A stretch of DNA of 64,000 nucleotides from Brachyspira alvinipulli ATCC 51933 (GCF_000518245.1 NZ_KI912403.1:1-64000); one strand, 5' to 3'. Positions 13,901-19,700 are shown, counted from the stretch's first letter. The notes: generated by a model from the letters alone, not told the origin. Translations and numbers: made by a program.

Positions 13901-13969
13901 TATTATTCTAGTAATTCCGACAATAGCAGTAGGTACAACGAATATTAGTACAAGATATAGGATAGACAT
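1..13969 (-). CDS. Giant membrane-anchored coiled-coil repeat protein (SpiroCoCo-like), C-terminus outside the window
   Basis: The frame is open from an ATG at 13969 to the left edge, at least 4656 codons, so stop and true length are unknown. The start has a GGAG five bases upstream. Residues 2-22 are a hydrophobic segment, followed by a basic stretch (RIIDKKK), which by the positive-inside rule puts the long C-terminal part in the cytoplasm. The rest is almost entirely charged, Glu/Lys/Asp/Ser/Leu/Ile-rich sequence of coiled-coil type with no recognisable enzyme domain. Residues 1 to about 1017 are not obviously repeated; beyond that lie six tandem units. From memory this resembles proteins RefSeq names SpiroCoCo family. 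A structural or cytoskeletal role is inference only. It stands alone, divergent from the sulfatase locus. Myosin-like or SMC-like labels would be composition artefacts, since no ATPase head is seen. Confidence 0.9.
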   Translation of the reverse strand, partial: MSILYLVLIFVVPTAIVGITRIIDKKKNPYGNDLNDLFAEEKAAIEGIVEEKISEVRDNAIDLEIAVKKAGFISKSMEEDLAKLNKRIESYKDYKAAVSQYQEQVDSLEEAYLEILNKVDTVLKERNTIEKTYKRISDVKAKMTELEKNVGSIQDKLIESYNSKLNEFESELYKRFDALTTNLLARDAHYSTMAEQEKEKISALTEEFKQHVAKKEELFTNQLTQLAERTARHNIEQLAELFEKGRDELINKYSSFADEIDVKSKDIENRYETLSQSKDGLEAELNNLRDTIHDRLNSITESSVLEFKDEMEKTKEMLYSTLKEGLEKITQDREEFLDSIEQKAHSLEKSIDDIKDKADYISQDYAQKAHQLENEFTSLKDDINSRFIAEVENFSNHIRNILENEDDGVITLYRNKTKELNDLIISIDGMSEETMLKAESRFDDIVNDINKLKDDILARAQDDMEYSIDNARSSLIAEINELRNDVEMETNLLKDKIDETHYQTSEIISILNNKQEEILDSLSLQKEYLYKDLETQANDKVRELDTLFSTIKTELEENIDNYIKNTAHDLGAMDEKLSSLKEQYDRASSDIDTLSKETETNIKENIEKRLEILEKSSTEINGLVSRANERLDTGMKDAEDKIDDIKKELSEYSEAYIDSLKKHLKDVLDNYEQTKMKAITDSIDSVLNQVDESEKRHEAMLNNMENSLGEFKNKIDDVIDENIKINDKNKNEVVDMLHNELRQATDSFDILLNEKRDSMNRIKDEIEDIMHRVESGKDAFERTINKVYENAEDKEKELMSDIEDKYNSLGKRIDSVLDERRADLNAISSEYHAMLEKYSNDLKDDYEELKHHASLMTDEYKMRIENLGERISQIIDNANNMQSVIDEKTGVIDSYIEEKKKSLDKKCENIFANVEEDTFKKLNELRSLIDGAIDRYKEEIKDIETYRLEENKSIIEDIENIGAGIRRDYEQYTNMLEELYNNEKSSLNNYAEELKNEIEAAREESEAKHLNNESNYIDEYLSKTSSKIDEEVNNLNANLNDSFNTLYKGFSYILANIRRDSEEKALKSIENIKEHAEKVISDAALEVRDSVGLTLEDLRNEFISLKDNVDDKLRDQADKLISNNENVLAILDEHNDRLEHVKDIADVIDTVKEILSNEIEDLKSRILDDKKEFNDIIDDIKSSIIDREELIELQNSEKELLKNQIDDLKEEFELFKDQVLRTNEIEIPALFDEEKEKIENMFDEFSKNLLMRLADSESDIHYIKDILSEERNHLISQVELLRSDVDAIKDDNTVEVLSEEKAVLENSLNILKEDFGKIIDLENDFINLKNRMEGIDSGLKDDVKDLSEKLKGLKENLEEKIEKDSDSIYRDLETLNRNFDTVRENLLDSINKTSIIEDRITRERNTIDSAIDNLKNNMSNLLSKNEIKDMLDNEKDRLDSIFNNLASNNEEFKDRLEKRISYFEDMWSDNTRIKSIYAADIREEVENIRKEADVKFDNHIAQLKKQMDQIEQEIYDWKKCNLNDLLAQLDEAKKGIESFIDGSEGKKNQFLIDMLNTIEHKENEIYSRIDERILEAENKLSTIDEKLNNAIGNSLEDIHNRINESVEKYNEEIKRIEHHRANEAEELISDIEDLGNSIREDYEEYSLMIDKIYEDAVAELETHLENIKSEIERAREESESKHVANEKNYIDEYLKDYSSKLEEQVNDKLNILSESKVQLDDMIKESFNVLNSNLNEAVNRFNEDANNRVNSAIERLEREAAARLFNEQKYMAELEDQLRAISVKIDNELYNISSKLDTEISGVKTQYKNLSTDFDEALDMIKGSLLERDELIELQNSEKELLSEQMDSLKTEFASFRDELLKSNEEEIPALFEKEKEKIEKSFEEFSNNILERVNSSENDIDEVKDIISENKSIILEKIDDLKSEISSVKDNTIAQLVFEKQSLEDSFNNIKADFSKLGELEDTVYQLKDNVEEDVKKLYDKFENKYSVITEDIDGIKSNIRDSIDKSSELENNILREKEELENKLSSIRENLSNVLGSNENMEGLFKEEVKKINELFGDFRTDNIEFRNRLEKRMDYFEDIWSDSDRIRALYASDLREELDSIKSETEVKLDNYFNDFNNKVESISSDLSNWKEEQISDFKAELENINTDISSWKDGHINELLSQLEEAKNSINNYLESSEDKKEEILSDILSKIEEKENSIYENIDSKIEDMENRLSDVDSKVSDDIARGLEEVHDIINKAVSKYDEEIKNIEHIRTEEGSKLLEDIQSGYDYYSNLINSTYKDSLSSLSDYTNRIKEEIEKAREESEQKHVANEKNYIDEYLKEYSNKLDEKMSERINILNDTKTQLDDMIKDSFNTLNDNLNDAIAKFNESADTRINEAVSRLEMEASDKLFDYKEYMSELETHLNSINSKIDNEIYSLNSKLDSEMSDIKNKYKNLTIDFEDALDVVKSSILDRDELIELQTSEKELLASKIDELKNDFENFKEEILVAAKEDIPALFEEEKEKIDRTFNDLLDRVNTSESDINYLKDLMSDDKLSLLEKIDGLRAEVDNLKEDDTVSKLVLEKQALEDSLNSLKNDFAKLEGLENSLKEDIEKNINYNIESLNNDINSIRNTITKSLELEESILKEKEELENKLSSIKENLSNVLGQNESMENLFTEEVNKLEELFNNFKTDNAEFKDRLEKRIDYFEDTWSDSSKIRDIYAAEMRNELEEIQKETELKFADYLENLNNKIILMNDDISSWKDGHINELLSQLEEAKNSINSYLESSEDKKEEILSDILSKIEEKENSIYEKIDSKIEDMENRLSDVDSKVSDDMARGLEEVRDLINKAVSKYDEEIKNIEHHRAEEGNKLLEDIQSGYDYYSKLINSTYKDSLSSLSEYTNRIKAEIEKAREESEQKHVANEKNYIDEYLKEYSNKLDEKIAERITILDDTKTQLDDMIKDSFNTLNESLNNAILKFDEESNNKINSVVSQFEQEASKRLFDYKEYIAELEMHLSSINSKIDNEIYNINSKLDSEMSDIRNKYKELTSDFEEILDMVNNSENDVNYLKDLMSEDKLSLLEKIENLSEEVDNLKEDDTVSQLVLERQALEDSFNSLKNDFSKLEDLENSLNELKNSMNYVDILSDKFEGKVKDDIDKNVELLNSDINSIKEAINRSSELEDSILKEKEELENRLSSIKENLYHVLGKNDSLESLFKEEVQNINDLFNNFKKDHFEFRHRLEKRMDYFEDTWSDSEKLRSLYASDLREELDNIKSETETKFADYLEDLNNKIMSMNDDISSWKDGHINELLSQFEEAKNSINSYLETSEGKKEEILSDILSKIEEKENSIYEKIDYKIKDMENRLSAADSKISDSMSKNLEVVHAIINKAVSKYDEEIKNMEHHRAEEHSKLLDDIKSGYDYYSNLINSTYKDSLSSLFEYTNRIKAEIEKAREESEQKHLSNEKNYIDEYLKEYSDKLDEKIADKVNILNDSKAQLDDMVKESFNTLNINLNNAIAKFNKEADMRINETVFRLEVEASNRLFNYKEYMSELETHLSSINSKIDNEIYNVTSEVSDIKNKYKELSSDFEDTLDMLKNSILDRDELLTIQSSDKELLSSKIDELKTDFDNFKEEVLTSNTYDISDLFEEEKEKIEKTFNDLFDRVNASESDVNYLKDLISEDKFVLLDKIDNLKSELDSLREDDTVSQLVLEKQALEDSFNSLRNDFSKLEDLENSLNELKDSMNNVELLNSDINSIKEAINRSSELEESILKEKEELENKLSSIRENLSNVLGKNDSIETLFTEEVNKLEELFNNFKTDNSKFRDRLERRMDYFEDTWSDSSKIRSLYAAEMRNELDEIQKETEIKFENYLEDLNNKIMLMNDDISSWKDGHINELLSQLEEAKNSINDYLETSEGKKEEILSDILSKIEEKENSIYEKMDSKIEDMENRLSDVDSKVSDDMAKGLEEVRNLINKAVSKYDEEIKNIEHHRTEEGSKLLEDIQSGYDYYSKLINSAYKDSLSSLSDYANKIKSEIFKAREESEQKYLSNEKNYIDEYLKEYSNKLDEKIADKINILNDSKSQLDDMIKESFNTLNDNLSNAISKFNEEADNRINSVVSQLEEEASKRLFDYKEYISELEMHLSSINSKIDNEIYNITSEVSDIKDKYKELNANFEESLDMLKNSILDRDELAESDKDALASKVDELKADFDNFKEEVLTSNTYDISDLFEEEKEKIEKAFNDLFDRVNTSESDINYLKDLMSDDKLSLLEKIDNLKAELNSLKEDDTVSQLVLEKQALEDSFNSLKNDFSKLEDLENRLNELKDVMDDSYKFEEIENRLKDSIGKDLEYNIGILSLDLNDIRSNISDSMDKVSELEDIILKDKEELENKLSSMRENLSNVLGRNDSIETLFTEEVNKLEELFNNFKTYNSEFKDRLERRMEYFEDTWSDSSKIRSLYAAEMRNELEEVQKETEIKFENYLNDLNAKIESMSDDISSWKDGHINELLSQLEEAKNSINSYLETSEDKKEEILSDILSKIEEKENSIYEKIDSKIYDIENKLSSVDSRLTNDITSNLDNLHNMLNDAVARYNEEIKNIESYRLGENSKLFEDSEKLINDIKSGYEHYSSLISEVYNNSLNSLTDYSKLVQEEIEKAREESEQKHLSNEKNYID

Positions 13970-13992
13970 AAAAACTCCGTGAATATAGTATA

Positions 13993-14017
13993 TTAACATA
14001 ATTCTATATTATGTTAA
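13993..14017. promoter_or_regulatory. Inverted repeat TTAACATAA-N7-TTATGTTAA over the giant-gene promoter
   Basis: Two perfect 9-bp arms at 13993-14001 and 14009-14017 flank the -10 element of the giant coiled-coil gene. A dyad overlapping a -10 is a reasonable operator candidate. AT-rich dyads also arise by chance in this genome, and no cognate regulator is identified. Confidence 0.4.
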
Positions 14018-14029
14018 TGTATATGTCAA
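14001..14029 (-). promoter_or_regulatory. Sigma-70-like promoter of the giant coiled-coil gene
   Basis: On the minus strand TTGACA (14029-14024) is followed after 17 bases by TAGAAT (14006-14001). Predicted transcription start is near 13994, leaving about 25 bases of leader with the GGAG ribosome site before the ATG at 13969. Confidence 0.7.
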
Positions 14030-14187
14030 TAGTACCGCTATGCTTAAATTTCTATACATAGTATTTTTTTAACAAAAATACGGAATTTTTCTTCATTATC
14101 ATAATATTTTCTTATGTAAACTTAAATTTTTTTCTGTATTTAGAGTTATTTTAAGAATGAATTTTACTAATCATTAATAACTAAAAC

Positions 14188-14218
14188 TTGACAATAGAAA
14201 AATTTGATATAGTATATT
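14188..14218 (+). promoter_or_regulatory. Candidate promoter for the sulfatase-maturase gene
   Basis: TTGACA at 14188-14193 is followed by TATATT at 14213-14218, a long 19-base spacer. If used, the 8-bp repeat at 14259-14290 lies in the untranslated leader. The alternative is that a TATAAT inside the repeat serves as -10, although no -35 stands out for that. The rest of the 13970-14303 intergenic region shows only AT-rich sequence. Confidence 0.4.
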
Positions 14219-14258
14219 ACAAATAATAATTTTTAAATCTTAAAAATACTAATAAACC

Positions 14259-14290
14259 TATATAATTATATAATTATATAATTATATAAT
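14259..14290. repeat. Four-copy 8-bp tandem repeat (TATAATTA) just upstream of the sulfatase-maturase gene
   Basis: Three full copies begin at 14261, 14269 and 14277, a partial fourth at 14285, and two bases of an earlier copy sit at 14259-14260. Each full copy contains TATAAT. The repeat ends 13 bases before the ATG at 14304. Such a repeat can change copy number by slippage. Confidence 0.75.
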
Positions 14291-14303
14291 ATCCTAATAA
14301 AAA

Positions 14304-15413
14304 ATGAATAAATTATTTATTTTAATAAAACCTTCTTCCTCGTTATGCAACATGAACTGCAAATATTGCTTTTATAAAGATATAGCCAATATAAGACATA
14401 CAAAAAACTATGGATTTATGCAAGAAAACACCATGAAAAACATTATAGATAAATCCTTTAATACCATAACAAAAAATGGATATATACATTTTGCTTTTCA
14501 GGGAGGGGAACCTACACTTATAGGTTTAGAATATTTTTATAGTTTTATTAATTACATTAAACAAAAAAATACTAAAAATATAAATATATCATATTCTATA
14601 CAAACAAATGGGGATTTAATAAATGATGAATGGGCTAAATTATTTGTAAACAATAACTTTTTAGTAGGTCTTTCCTTTGACTTATTAGAAAAAATACATA
14701 ATAAATTAAGAATAAAAAACAATTTACCTACTTATGATATTGTACTCAATGCAAAAGAAATATTAGACAAATATAATGTTGAATACAATATATTAACAGT
14801 ATTAAGCAAAGAATTATCACATTATCCTAAAGAAATATATAATGAAATAAAAAATAAAAATATAGAATATATACAATTTATACCATGTATAGGTGAATTA
14901 GAAAATAATATTAATATAATAGAAGAATACAGTATAAAACCGCGTGAATTTGCATATTTCTATAACTCTATATTTAAAATGTGGGAAAAAGATATTTTGA
15001 ATGGGCGTTATTTAAGTATATCATTTTTTGATAATATCTCAGAATTATTAGCTGGTTACCACCCAACCACATGCGGAATAGATGGAATATGCCATAACCA
15101 TTTAGTTATTGAGAGTAATGGAAATATATACCCTTGCGATTTTTACTGTATAGATAAATACTATTCTGGAAATATTAATACAGATGATTTAATTGATGTA
15201 ATTAATAATCAAAATAGAATCAATTTCACAAATGATCTAAAAAAAATAAATACCAAATGTACATCATGTAAATTTTATAAATTATGTAACTCTGGCTGCA
15301 AAAGAATGTATAATAACATATATATAGAAGACAATTTTTGCGGAATGGAAAATTTTCTAAAAAATAATATAAACTCAATAATAAAAATCTTAAAATTAAA
15401 AAATATTCTATAA
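14304..15413 (+). CDS. Anaerobic sulfatase-maturating enzyme (radical SAM, SPASM domain)
   Basis: This 369-residue enzyme should convert the active-site Cys of a sulfatase to formylglycine without oxygen. The radical SAM cluster motif C15-x3-C19-x2-C22 is at the N-terminus, and a GGEPT motif lies near residue 70. The C-terminal third carries the many cysteines of a SPASM domain (TCGIDGIC, YPCDFYC, CTSCKFYKLC, SGCKRM, NFCGM) that bind auxiliary Fe-S clusters. The family is typically about 370-400 residues, so it looks complete. The sulfatase gene starts 75 bases downstream with a CTPSR site, its likely substrate. No clear SD precedes the ATG; the leader holds an 8-bp tandem repeat. A different SPASM peptide-modifying enzyme is possible, but the neighbour makes sulfatase maturation the best call. 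Confidence 0.88.
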   Translation: MNKLFILIKPSSSLCNMNCKYCFYKDIANIRHTKNYGFMQENTMKNIIDKSFNTITKNGYIHFAFQGGEPTLIGLEYFYSFINYIKQKNTKNINISYSIQTNGDLINDEWAKLFVNNNFLVGLSFDLLEKIHNKLRIKNNLPTYDIVLNAKEILDKYNVEYNILTVLSKELSHYPKEIYNEIKNKNIEYIQFIPCIGELENNINIIEEYSIKPREFAYFYNSIFKMWEKDILNGRYLSISFFDNISELLAGYHPTTCGIDGICHNHLVIESNGNIYPCDFYCIDKYYSGNINTDDLIDVINNQNRINFTNDLKKINTKCTSCKFYKLCNSGCKRMYNNIYIEDNFCGMENFLKNNINSIIKILKLKNIL

Positions 15414-15417
15414 AAAA

Positions 15418-15446
15418 TTGACAATGCATTATTTATTTACTATACT
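15418..15446 (+). promoter_or_regulatory. Strong consensus promoter upstream of the sulfatase gene
   Basis: TTGACA (15418-15423), 17-base spacer, TATACT (15441-15446). It lies directly after the stop codon of the maturase gene and gives the sulfatase and probably the transporter genes their own transcript, starting near 15453. Confidence 0.78.
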
Positions 15447-15488
15447 ATATAAGTAAATGTTACAGTACACGCAAAGAGATTGAAAAAG

Positions 15489-16910
15489 ATGAATAATAAT
15501 CCAAATATAATATTAATAACAGCCGATCAAATGAGAGCCGATTCTATAGGATATATTAATGAAGAATTAGAAACACCAGTATTAGATGAATTAGCAGAAA
15601 ATGGAACAATATTTAATAATTCTTTTTGTACAAGTCCAGTATGCACACCATCAAGAGCATCCATATTTACAGGTAGATATCCTATGAATACAGGAGCTTG
15701 GAATATAGGTACAGAATTAAATGAAGATGAAATAACATTAGCAGATTATTTAAAAAAAGAAAATTACTTTAATATAGCTGTTGGTAAAATGCATTTCAGA
15801 CCTCAGCTAAAAAATCTAAATTGGGAATTTGAAGATGTGCCAAAGAGAGATAGGGTAAGAGAAAGAGATAAAACATATTATGGTTTTGATATAACACATA
15901 TAACAGAAGATGATAAACAAGGTGAATATTTAGATTTCGCTAATAGTCATGGATGTAATTTAGAAACAGGTAAAGGAATTGATGGGATAAACCCTATACC
16001 GGAGGAATTACATCAAACCTATTGGACAGCACAGAAAGCTATTGATGAGATAGATAATTTTAATTTTGATAAACCATTATTTATGTGGGTAAGTTTTGTT
16101 GATCCTCATCATCCATTCGATCCTATAAAAAAGTATTATGATATTTATAAAGATATTAATCCTAAAGAGCTTAATAGTAAATTAAAGTTAGATGATAAAA
16201 GGCCGGAGCATTTAACCAAACAAGGTGAAAGAGGTTATTGGCCAGGTGGTGGAGAAAAGCATCCTTTTACTGAAGAAGAAATAAAAGAAATTAAAAGATT
16301 ATATTATGGAATGATCAGTTTTATAGATGCTCAAATAGGTCGAATTATAGATAAACTAAAAGAAAAAAATGAATTTGAAAATACTATAATAGTTTTTACA
16401 AGTGATCATGGAGAATATTTAGGGGATTATGGATTACTAAAAAAAGGGCCTTTTATGTACGACTGTTTGATAAAAGTACCTCTATTATTTTATGGAAAAG
16501 GCATAATAAAAAATAACAGTAATGAAATAATAGAAAATGTAGATATAGTTCCAACACTATTAGATATATTAGGAAAAGAAATTCCTTATGGTATACAAGG
16601 ACATAGCATTAAAAATATTTTAACAGGAAAAGATAAAGATAAAAGTTATAAAAAAGGTGCTATCATTACTTATGATGCTCATGATAGAGGTATATTTATA
16701 AAAACATACAGAACTAAACAATACAAACTTTCAATATTTTTAGATGAAGAATATGGAGAGTTTTATGATTTGGAAAAAGATCCTAAAGAGGAAAATAATC
16801 TATTCTTTAATAAAGAATATGATGAAATAAAGAATAAATTATTATTAGAGATGTGTCATAAAATGATAGAATGCAGTGACCCTTTAAATAAAAGATATGC
16901 TAGTTGGTAA
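15489..16910 (+). CDS. Sulfatase of the alkaline-phosphatase superfamily, cytoplasmic type
   Basis: A 473-residue type I sulfatase hydrolysing a sulfate ester. N-terminal ITADQMRAD supplies metal-binding residues. The sequence C-T-P-S-R (about residues 52-56, numbered from the ATG at 15489) is the formylglycine motif C-x-P-S-R. Later motifs are GRYP, VGKMHF, the DPHHPF segment and the metal-site SDHGE near residue 311. A TTG at 15480 would extend it by three residues; the ATG is preferred. There is no signal peptide or lipobox, so the enzyme should stay in the cytoplasm, unlike most bacterial sulfatases that attack glycans outside the cell. It is followed by ABC importer genes, consistent with uptake before desulfation. 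The substrate (choline-, aryl- or sugar-sulfate) cannot be read from the sequence. Maturation probably needs the radical SAM enzyme encoded upstream. Confidence 0.9.
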   Translation: MNNNPNIILITADQMRADSIGYINEELETPVLDELAENGTIFNNSFCTSPVCTPSRASIFTGRYPMNTGAWNIGTELNEDEITLADYLKKENYFNIAVGKMHFRPQLKNLNWEFEDVPKRDRVRERDKTYYGFDITHITEDDKQGEYLDFANSHGCNLETGKGIDGINPIPEELHQTYWTAQKAIDEIDNFNFDKPLFMWVSFVDPHHPFDPIKKYYDIYKDINPKELNSKLKLDDKRPEHLTKQGERGYWPGGGEKHPFTEEEIKEIKRLYYGMISFIDAQIGRIIDKLKEKNEFENTIIVFTSDHGEYLGDYGLLKKGPFMYDCLIKVPLLFYGKGIIKNNSNEIIENVDIVPTLLDILGKEIPYGIQGHSIKNILTGKDKDKSYKKGAIITYDAHDRGIFIKTYRTKQYKLSIFLDEEYGEFYDLEKDPKEENNLFFNKEYDEIKNKLLLEMCHKMIECSDPLNKRYASW

Positions 16911-16951
16911 TTTTTCATTAATTTATACATTATAATTTAAAGGAGATAAAA

Positions 16952-17992
16952 ATGACAAAAACATTAAAACTCATTACTACATTGGTTGCGATTGCAAGCT
17001 TATTTCTATTAGCTTCTTGTTCTAACAAAGAAGCTTCATCTTCTGGAGATGCAAAAACATTAAAAGTAGCTGTAATGCCTTTTTTAAACTCTGTACCTAT
17101 TGAGTACATGATTAATAACAAACTAGATGAAAAATATGGTTTTAAAATTGAAACTGTATATTTTCCATCAGGCGGTCCTATGAATGAGGCATTAGGTGCT
17201 GGTTTATGGGAAGTTGGTACTTTAAGTGCTGCTTCTGTATATTCCTTGGCTAATTATAATGCTCATGTTGTTGCTGATATAGGACACTCTGAAGGAGGTA
17301 TAGAAGTATTAGTTAATCCTGATTCTGATATATTGACAGTTAAAGGTGTTAATAAAGATTTTCCGGAAGTTTACGGAGATGCTGCTACTTTAAAAGGAAA
17401 AACTATTGCTGTACCTACTGGAACAATATCTCATTTAAATGTTATACATTGGCTTAAAGCTATAAATGTTGATCCTAATACAGTTAACATAGTTCATATG
17501 GAATTCCCTCAGGCATATCAAGCTTTAAAAGCTAAAAAAATAGATGCTGCTGCTTTGAATCCACCAACTTCTTTTTCTGCTGAAGCTGATGGAATGAAAA
17601 TAGTTTCAAGTTTAACTACTTTAAACATACCTCAGTTTGATTCAATAATAGTATCTGATGAAGCATTTAACAATAAAAAAGATACTATTGTTTTATATAT
17701 AAAAGCATTCTTAGAAGCATGTGATGCTTTACAAGCTGATACAAATATGGCAGCACAAGAATTGTTAAATTGGTATACTAAAAATGGATCTACTTCTACT
17801 TTAGAAGCATGTCAATCTGAAGTGGCTAATCGTCCTTTTGTTACTACAGAAGAAATTAAAAACATAAAAACAGGTGATTCTGTAAGAGTAACTGCTGACT
17901 TCTTTGCAAGTCAATCTCTTATTACAGATGATAAATTACCTATTGTAGATAAAAATGTAGATACAGAATTATTAAGCAAAGCTTTAAATTAA
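16952..17992 (+). CDS. NitT/TauT-family ABC transporter substrate-binding lipoprotein
   Basis: This 346-residue protein has a lipoprotein signal peptide ending LLASC, with the lipidated Cys at residue 23, followed by a Ser/Gly/Ala linker. The mature part reads as a periplasmic binding fold of the SsuA/TauA/NrtA group: an initial beta strand (TLKVAVMPF), a FPSGGPMNEAL segment that resembles the ligand loop, and GKTIAVPTGTISHLNVIHWL near residues 148-168. It should capture the ligand outside the inner membrane and hand it to the two permeases encoded next. A strong AAAGGAG site sits eight bases before the ATG. The gene follows the sulfatase by 41 bases with no terminator, so co-transcription is likely. 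Sulfonates, sulfate esters, nitrate or thiamine precursors are all known ligands of the family; the context favours a sulfated compound. Confidence 0.9.
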   Translation: MTKTLKLITTLVAIASLFLLASCSNKEASSSGDAKTLKVAVMPFLNSVPIEYMINNKLDEKYGFKIETVYFPSGGPMNEALGAGLWEVGTLSAASVYSLANYNAHVVADIGHSEGGIEVLVNPDSDILTVKGVNKDFPEVYGDAATLKGKTIAVPTGTISHLNVIHWLKAINVDPNTVNIVHMEFPQAYQALKAKKIDAAALNPPTSFSAEADGMKIVSSLTTLNIPQFDSIIVSDEAFNNKKDTIVLYIKAFLEACDALQADTNMAAQELLNWYTKNGSTSTLEACQSEVANRPFVTTEEIKNIKTGDSVRVTADFFASQSLITDDKLPIVDKNVDTELLSKALN

Positions 17993-18033
17993 AACATGAA
18001 ACTTGAATTAATTAATATATAATAGGACTATTT

Positions 18034-18864
18034 ATGGAAGAGAATATAATTAATACATCATTAAAAGAAAAAGAAAAACTCGTCATAGCAAAGAAAAAAA
18101 GAGAAAGAAATAAATTTTTTATTATATCCGTTATATCTGTTATATTATTTCTTATAATATGGCAGTTAATAACAGATGTATTCAAATTATTTCCATCATA
18201 TTCTCTTCCAAGTCCTTTTACAGTTTTTAAATCTTTTATCTATAAACTTACTAATAAAGCACCTGATAACGGTACATTGTTTCAACATATATTAGCATCT
18301 TTACAGGTAGCGTTAACAGGTTATTTTTTAGGTGCTGCCATCGGAATACCGCTTGGAATATGTATGGCTTGGTTCAAAAAATTCAATTTAGTTGCAACTC
18401 CATTATTTGACCTTATAAGACCAATACCAACTATAGCATGGATACCTATGATGATATTATGGTTTGGAATAGGATTAGGAGCAAAATCAGCAATAGTATT
18501 TATGTCAGCATTTGTTCCTTGTGTAATTAATACTTATAGCGGAATAAAAGCAACAACTCAAGTACATTTATGGGTAGCTCAAACTTTCGGTGCATCAAGA
18601 AAACAAATGCTTAAAGAAGTTGCTATACCTACAGCTTTGCCTTATATATTTACAGGACTTAGAGTATCTTTAGGAGCTTCTTGGACTTCTTTATGTGCTG
18701 CTGAAATGCTTGCTGCAAGCAGAGGTTTAGGATTTATGATACAGTTAAATAGACAGTTAGCAAGAGCTGATTTAATAATAGTAGGTATGCTTACAATAGG
18801 GGCTGTTGGAGCTATTTTATCTGTAGGATTGGGCTATTTAGAAAAAAAATATGTTAAGAGATAA
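18034..18864 (+). CDS. NitT/TauT-family ABC transporter permease 1
   Basis: A 276-residue inner-membrane permease of the SsuC/TauC type. A charged cytoplasmic N-terminus (residues 1-33, KEKEKLVIAKKKRER) precedes the first membrane helix (FIISVISVILFLIIW). Five further hydrophobic segments follow. The cytoplasmic coupling (EAA) loop reads AQTFGASRKQMLKEVAIPTALPYIFTG in segments near residues 190-215 and contacts the ATPase subunit. It starts 41 bases after the binding-protein gene and ends 14 bases before a second, related permease. The pair probably makes a heterodimeric channel, matching the two different ATPase genes downstream. Confidence 0.9.
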   Translation: MEENIINTSLKEKEKLVIAKKKRERNKFFIISVISVILFLIIWQLITDVFKLFPSYSLPSPFTVFKSFIYKLTNKAPDNGTLFQHILASLQVALTGYFLGAAIGIPLGICMAWFKKFNLVATPLFDLIRPIPTIAWIPMMILWFGIGLGAKSAIVFMSAFVPCVINTYSGIKATTQVHLWVAQTFGASRKQMLKEVAIPTALPYIFTGLRVSLGASWTSLCAAEMLAASRGLGFMIQLNRQLARADLIIVGMLTIGAVGAILSVGLGYLEKKYVKR

Positions 18865-18878
18865 CTAAGAGGTAATTT

Positions 18879-19679
18879 ATGAAAAACAAAGAAGGAAAAA
18901 GAGTTAAATTATCTGATTTTGAAAAACCTATTTGGGCAGTTATATCTATAATAGGATTCTTAATTGTATGGCAATTATTAACAACTTATACTCCTATAAA
19001 AATAACTACACCTAAACCATTAGAAGTATTCAAGTTTTTAGTATGGAGCTTGACTCATAATATAGGTCAGCAAACTATATTAGGACATATAGTAATAAGT
19101 ATATTTAGAGTATTAACTGGATTTGCCATAGGTGCTGTAACAGGTATCATATTAGGAATATCTATGGGGGTTAATAAATATGCAAGAGCAATAATAAGAC
19201 CATTCTTTGAAGTGTTTAGACAAATTCCTCCTATAGCTTGGATACCTATGGCTATACTTTGGTTTGGAATAGGTGAAGTACCTAAAATATTTATCATATT
19301 TATTGGTACTTTTGTTAATGTTACTTTGAATGCTTATGCAGGAAGTTCTCAGGTTAATCCTACTTTGATAGGTGCTGCTAAAATGCTTGGTTCTAATGAA
19401 AAAGATATATTTTTGCATGTTATACTTCCGGCTTCTGTACCTCAAATATTTAATGGTATGCAGGTAGGATTTTCAGTAAGCTGGATGGGAGTATTAGCAG
19501 CAGAAATGGTTAGTTCTTTTGCTGGTGTAGGTTGGGTTATAATAAGAGGTTCTGATACTGCAAATATACCTCAAGTTTTAGCTGGTATGATAGCTATAGG
19601 TATAGTTGGTTTATTATTATCTTCTTTAATGAGATATATAGAAAAAAGATTAACTATTTGGAATTCTACTGGTATATAA
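18879..19679 (+). CDS. NitT/TauT-family ABC transporter permease 2
   Basis: A 266-residue paralogue of the preceding permease. The same six-helix layout is seen, with the shared segments PIAWIPMAILWFGIG (about residues 108-122) and a coupling loop AAKMLGSNEKDIFLHVILPASVPQ near residues 168-192. The N-terminus is short and basic (MKNKEGKRVKLSDFEKP). The gene begins with AGAGGT upstream of the ATG, 14 bases after permease 1, and is followed 21 bases later by an ATPase gene, so all are in one operon. Minus-strand open frames across it have no coding support and are ignored. Confidence 0.9.
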   Translation: MKNKEGKRVKLSDFEKPIWAVISIIGFLIVWQLLTTYTPIKITTPKPLEVFKFLVWSLTHNIGQQTILGHIVISIFRVLTGFAIGAVTGIILGISMGVNKYARAIIRPFFEVFRQIPPIAWIPMAILWFGIGEVPKIFIIFIGTFVNVTLNAYAGSSQVNPTLIGAAKMLGSNEKDIFLHVILPASVPQIFNGMQVGFSVSWMGVLAAEMVSSFAGVGWVIIRGSDTANIPQVLAGMIAIGIVGLLLSSLMRYIEKRLTIWNSTGI

Positions 19680-19700
19680 TAATTAATTTGAGGCGTTAAT

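Noticed and set aside
19067-19445. Antisense frames in the permease gene
   Set aside because: They are shadows of a strongly recognisable membrane protein on the plus strand.
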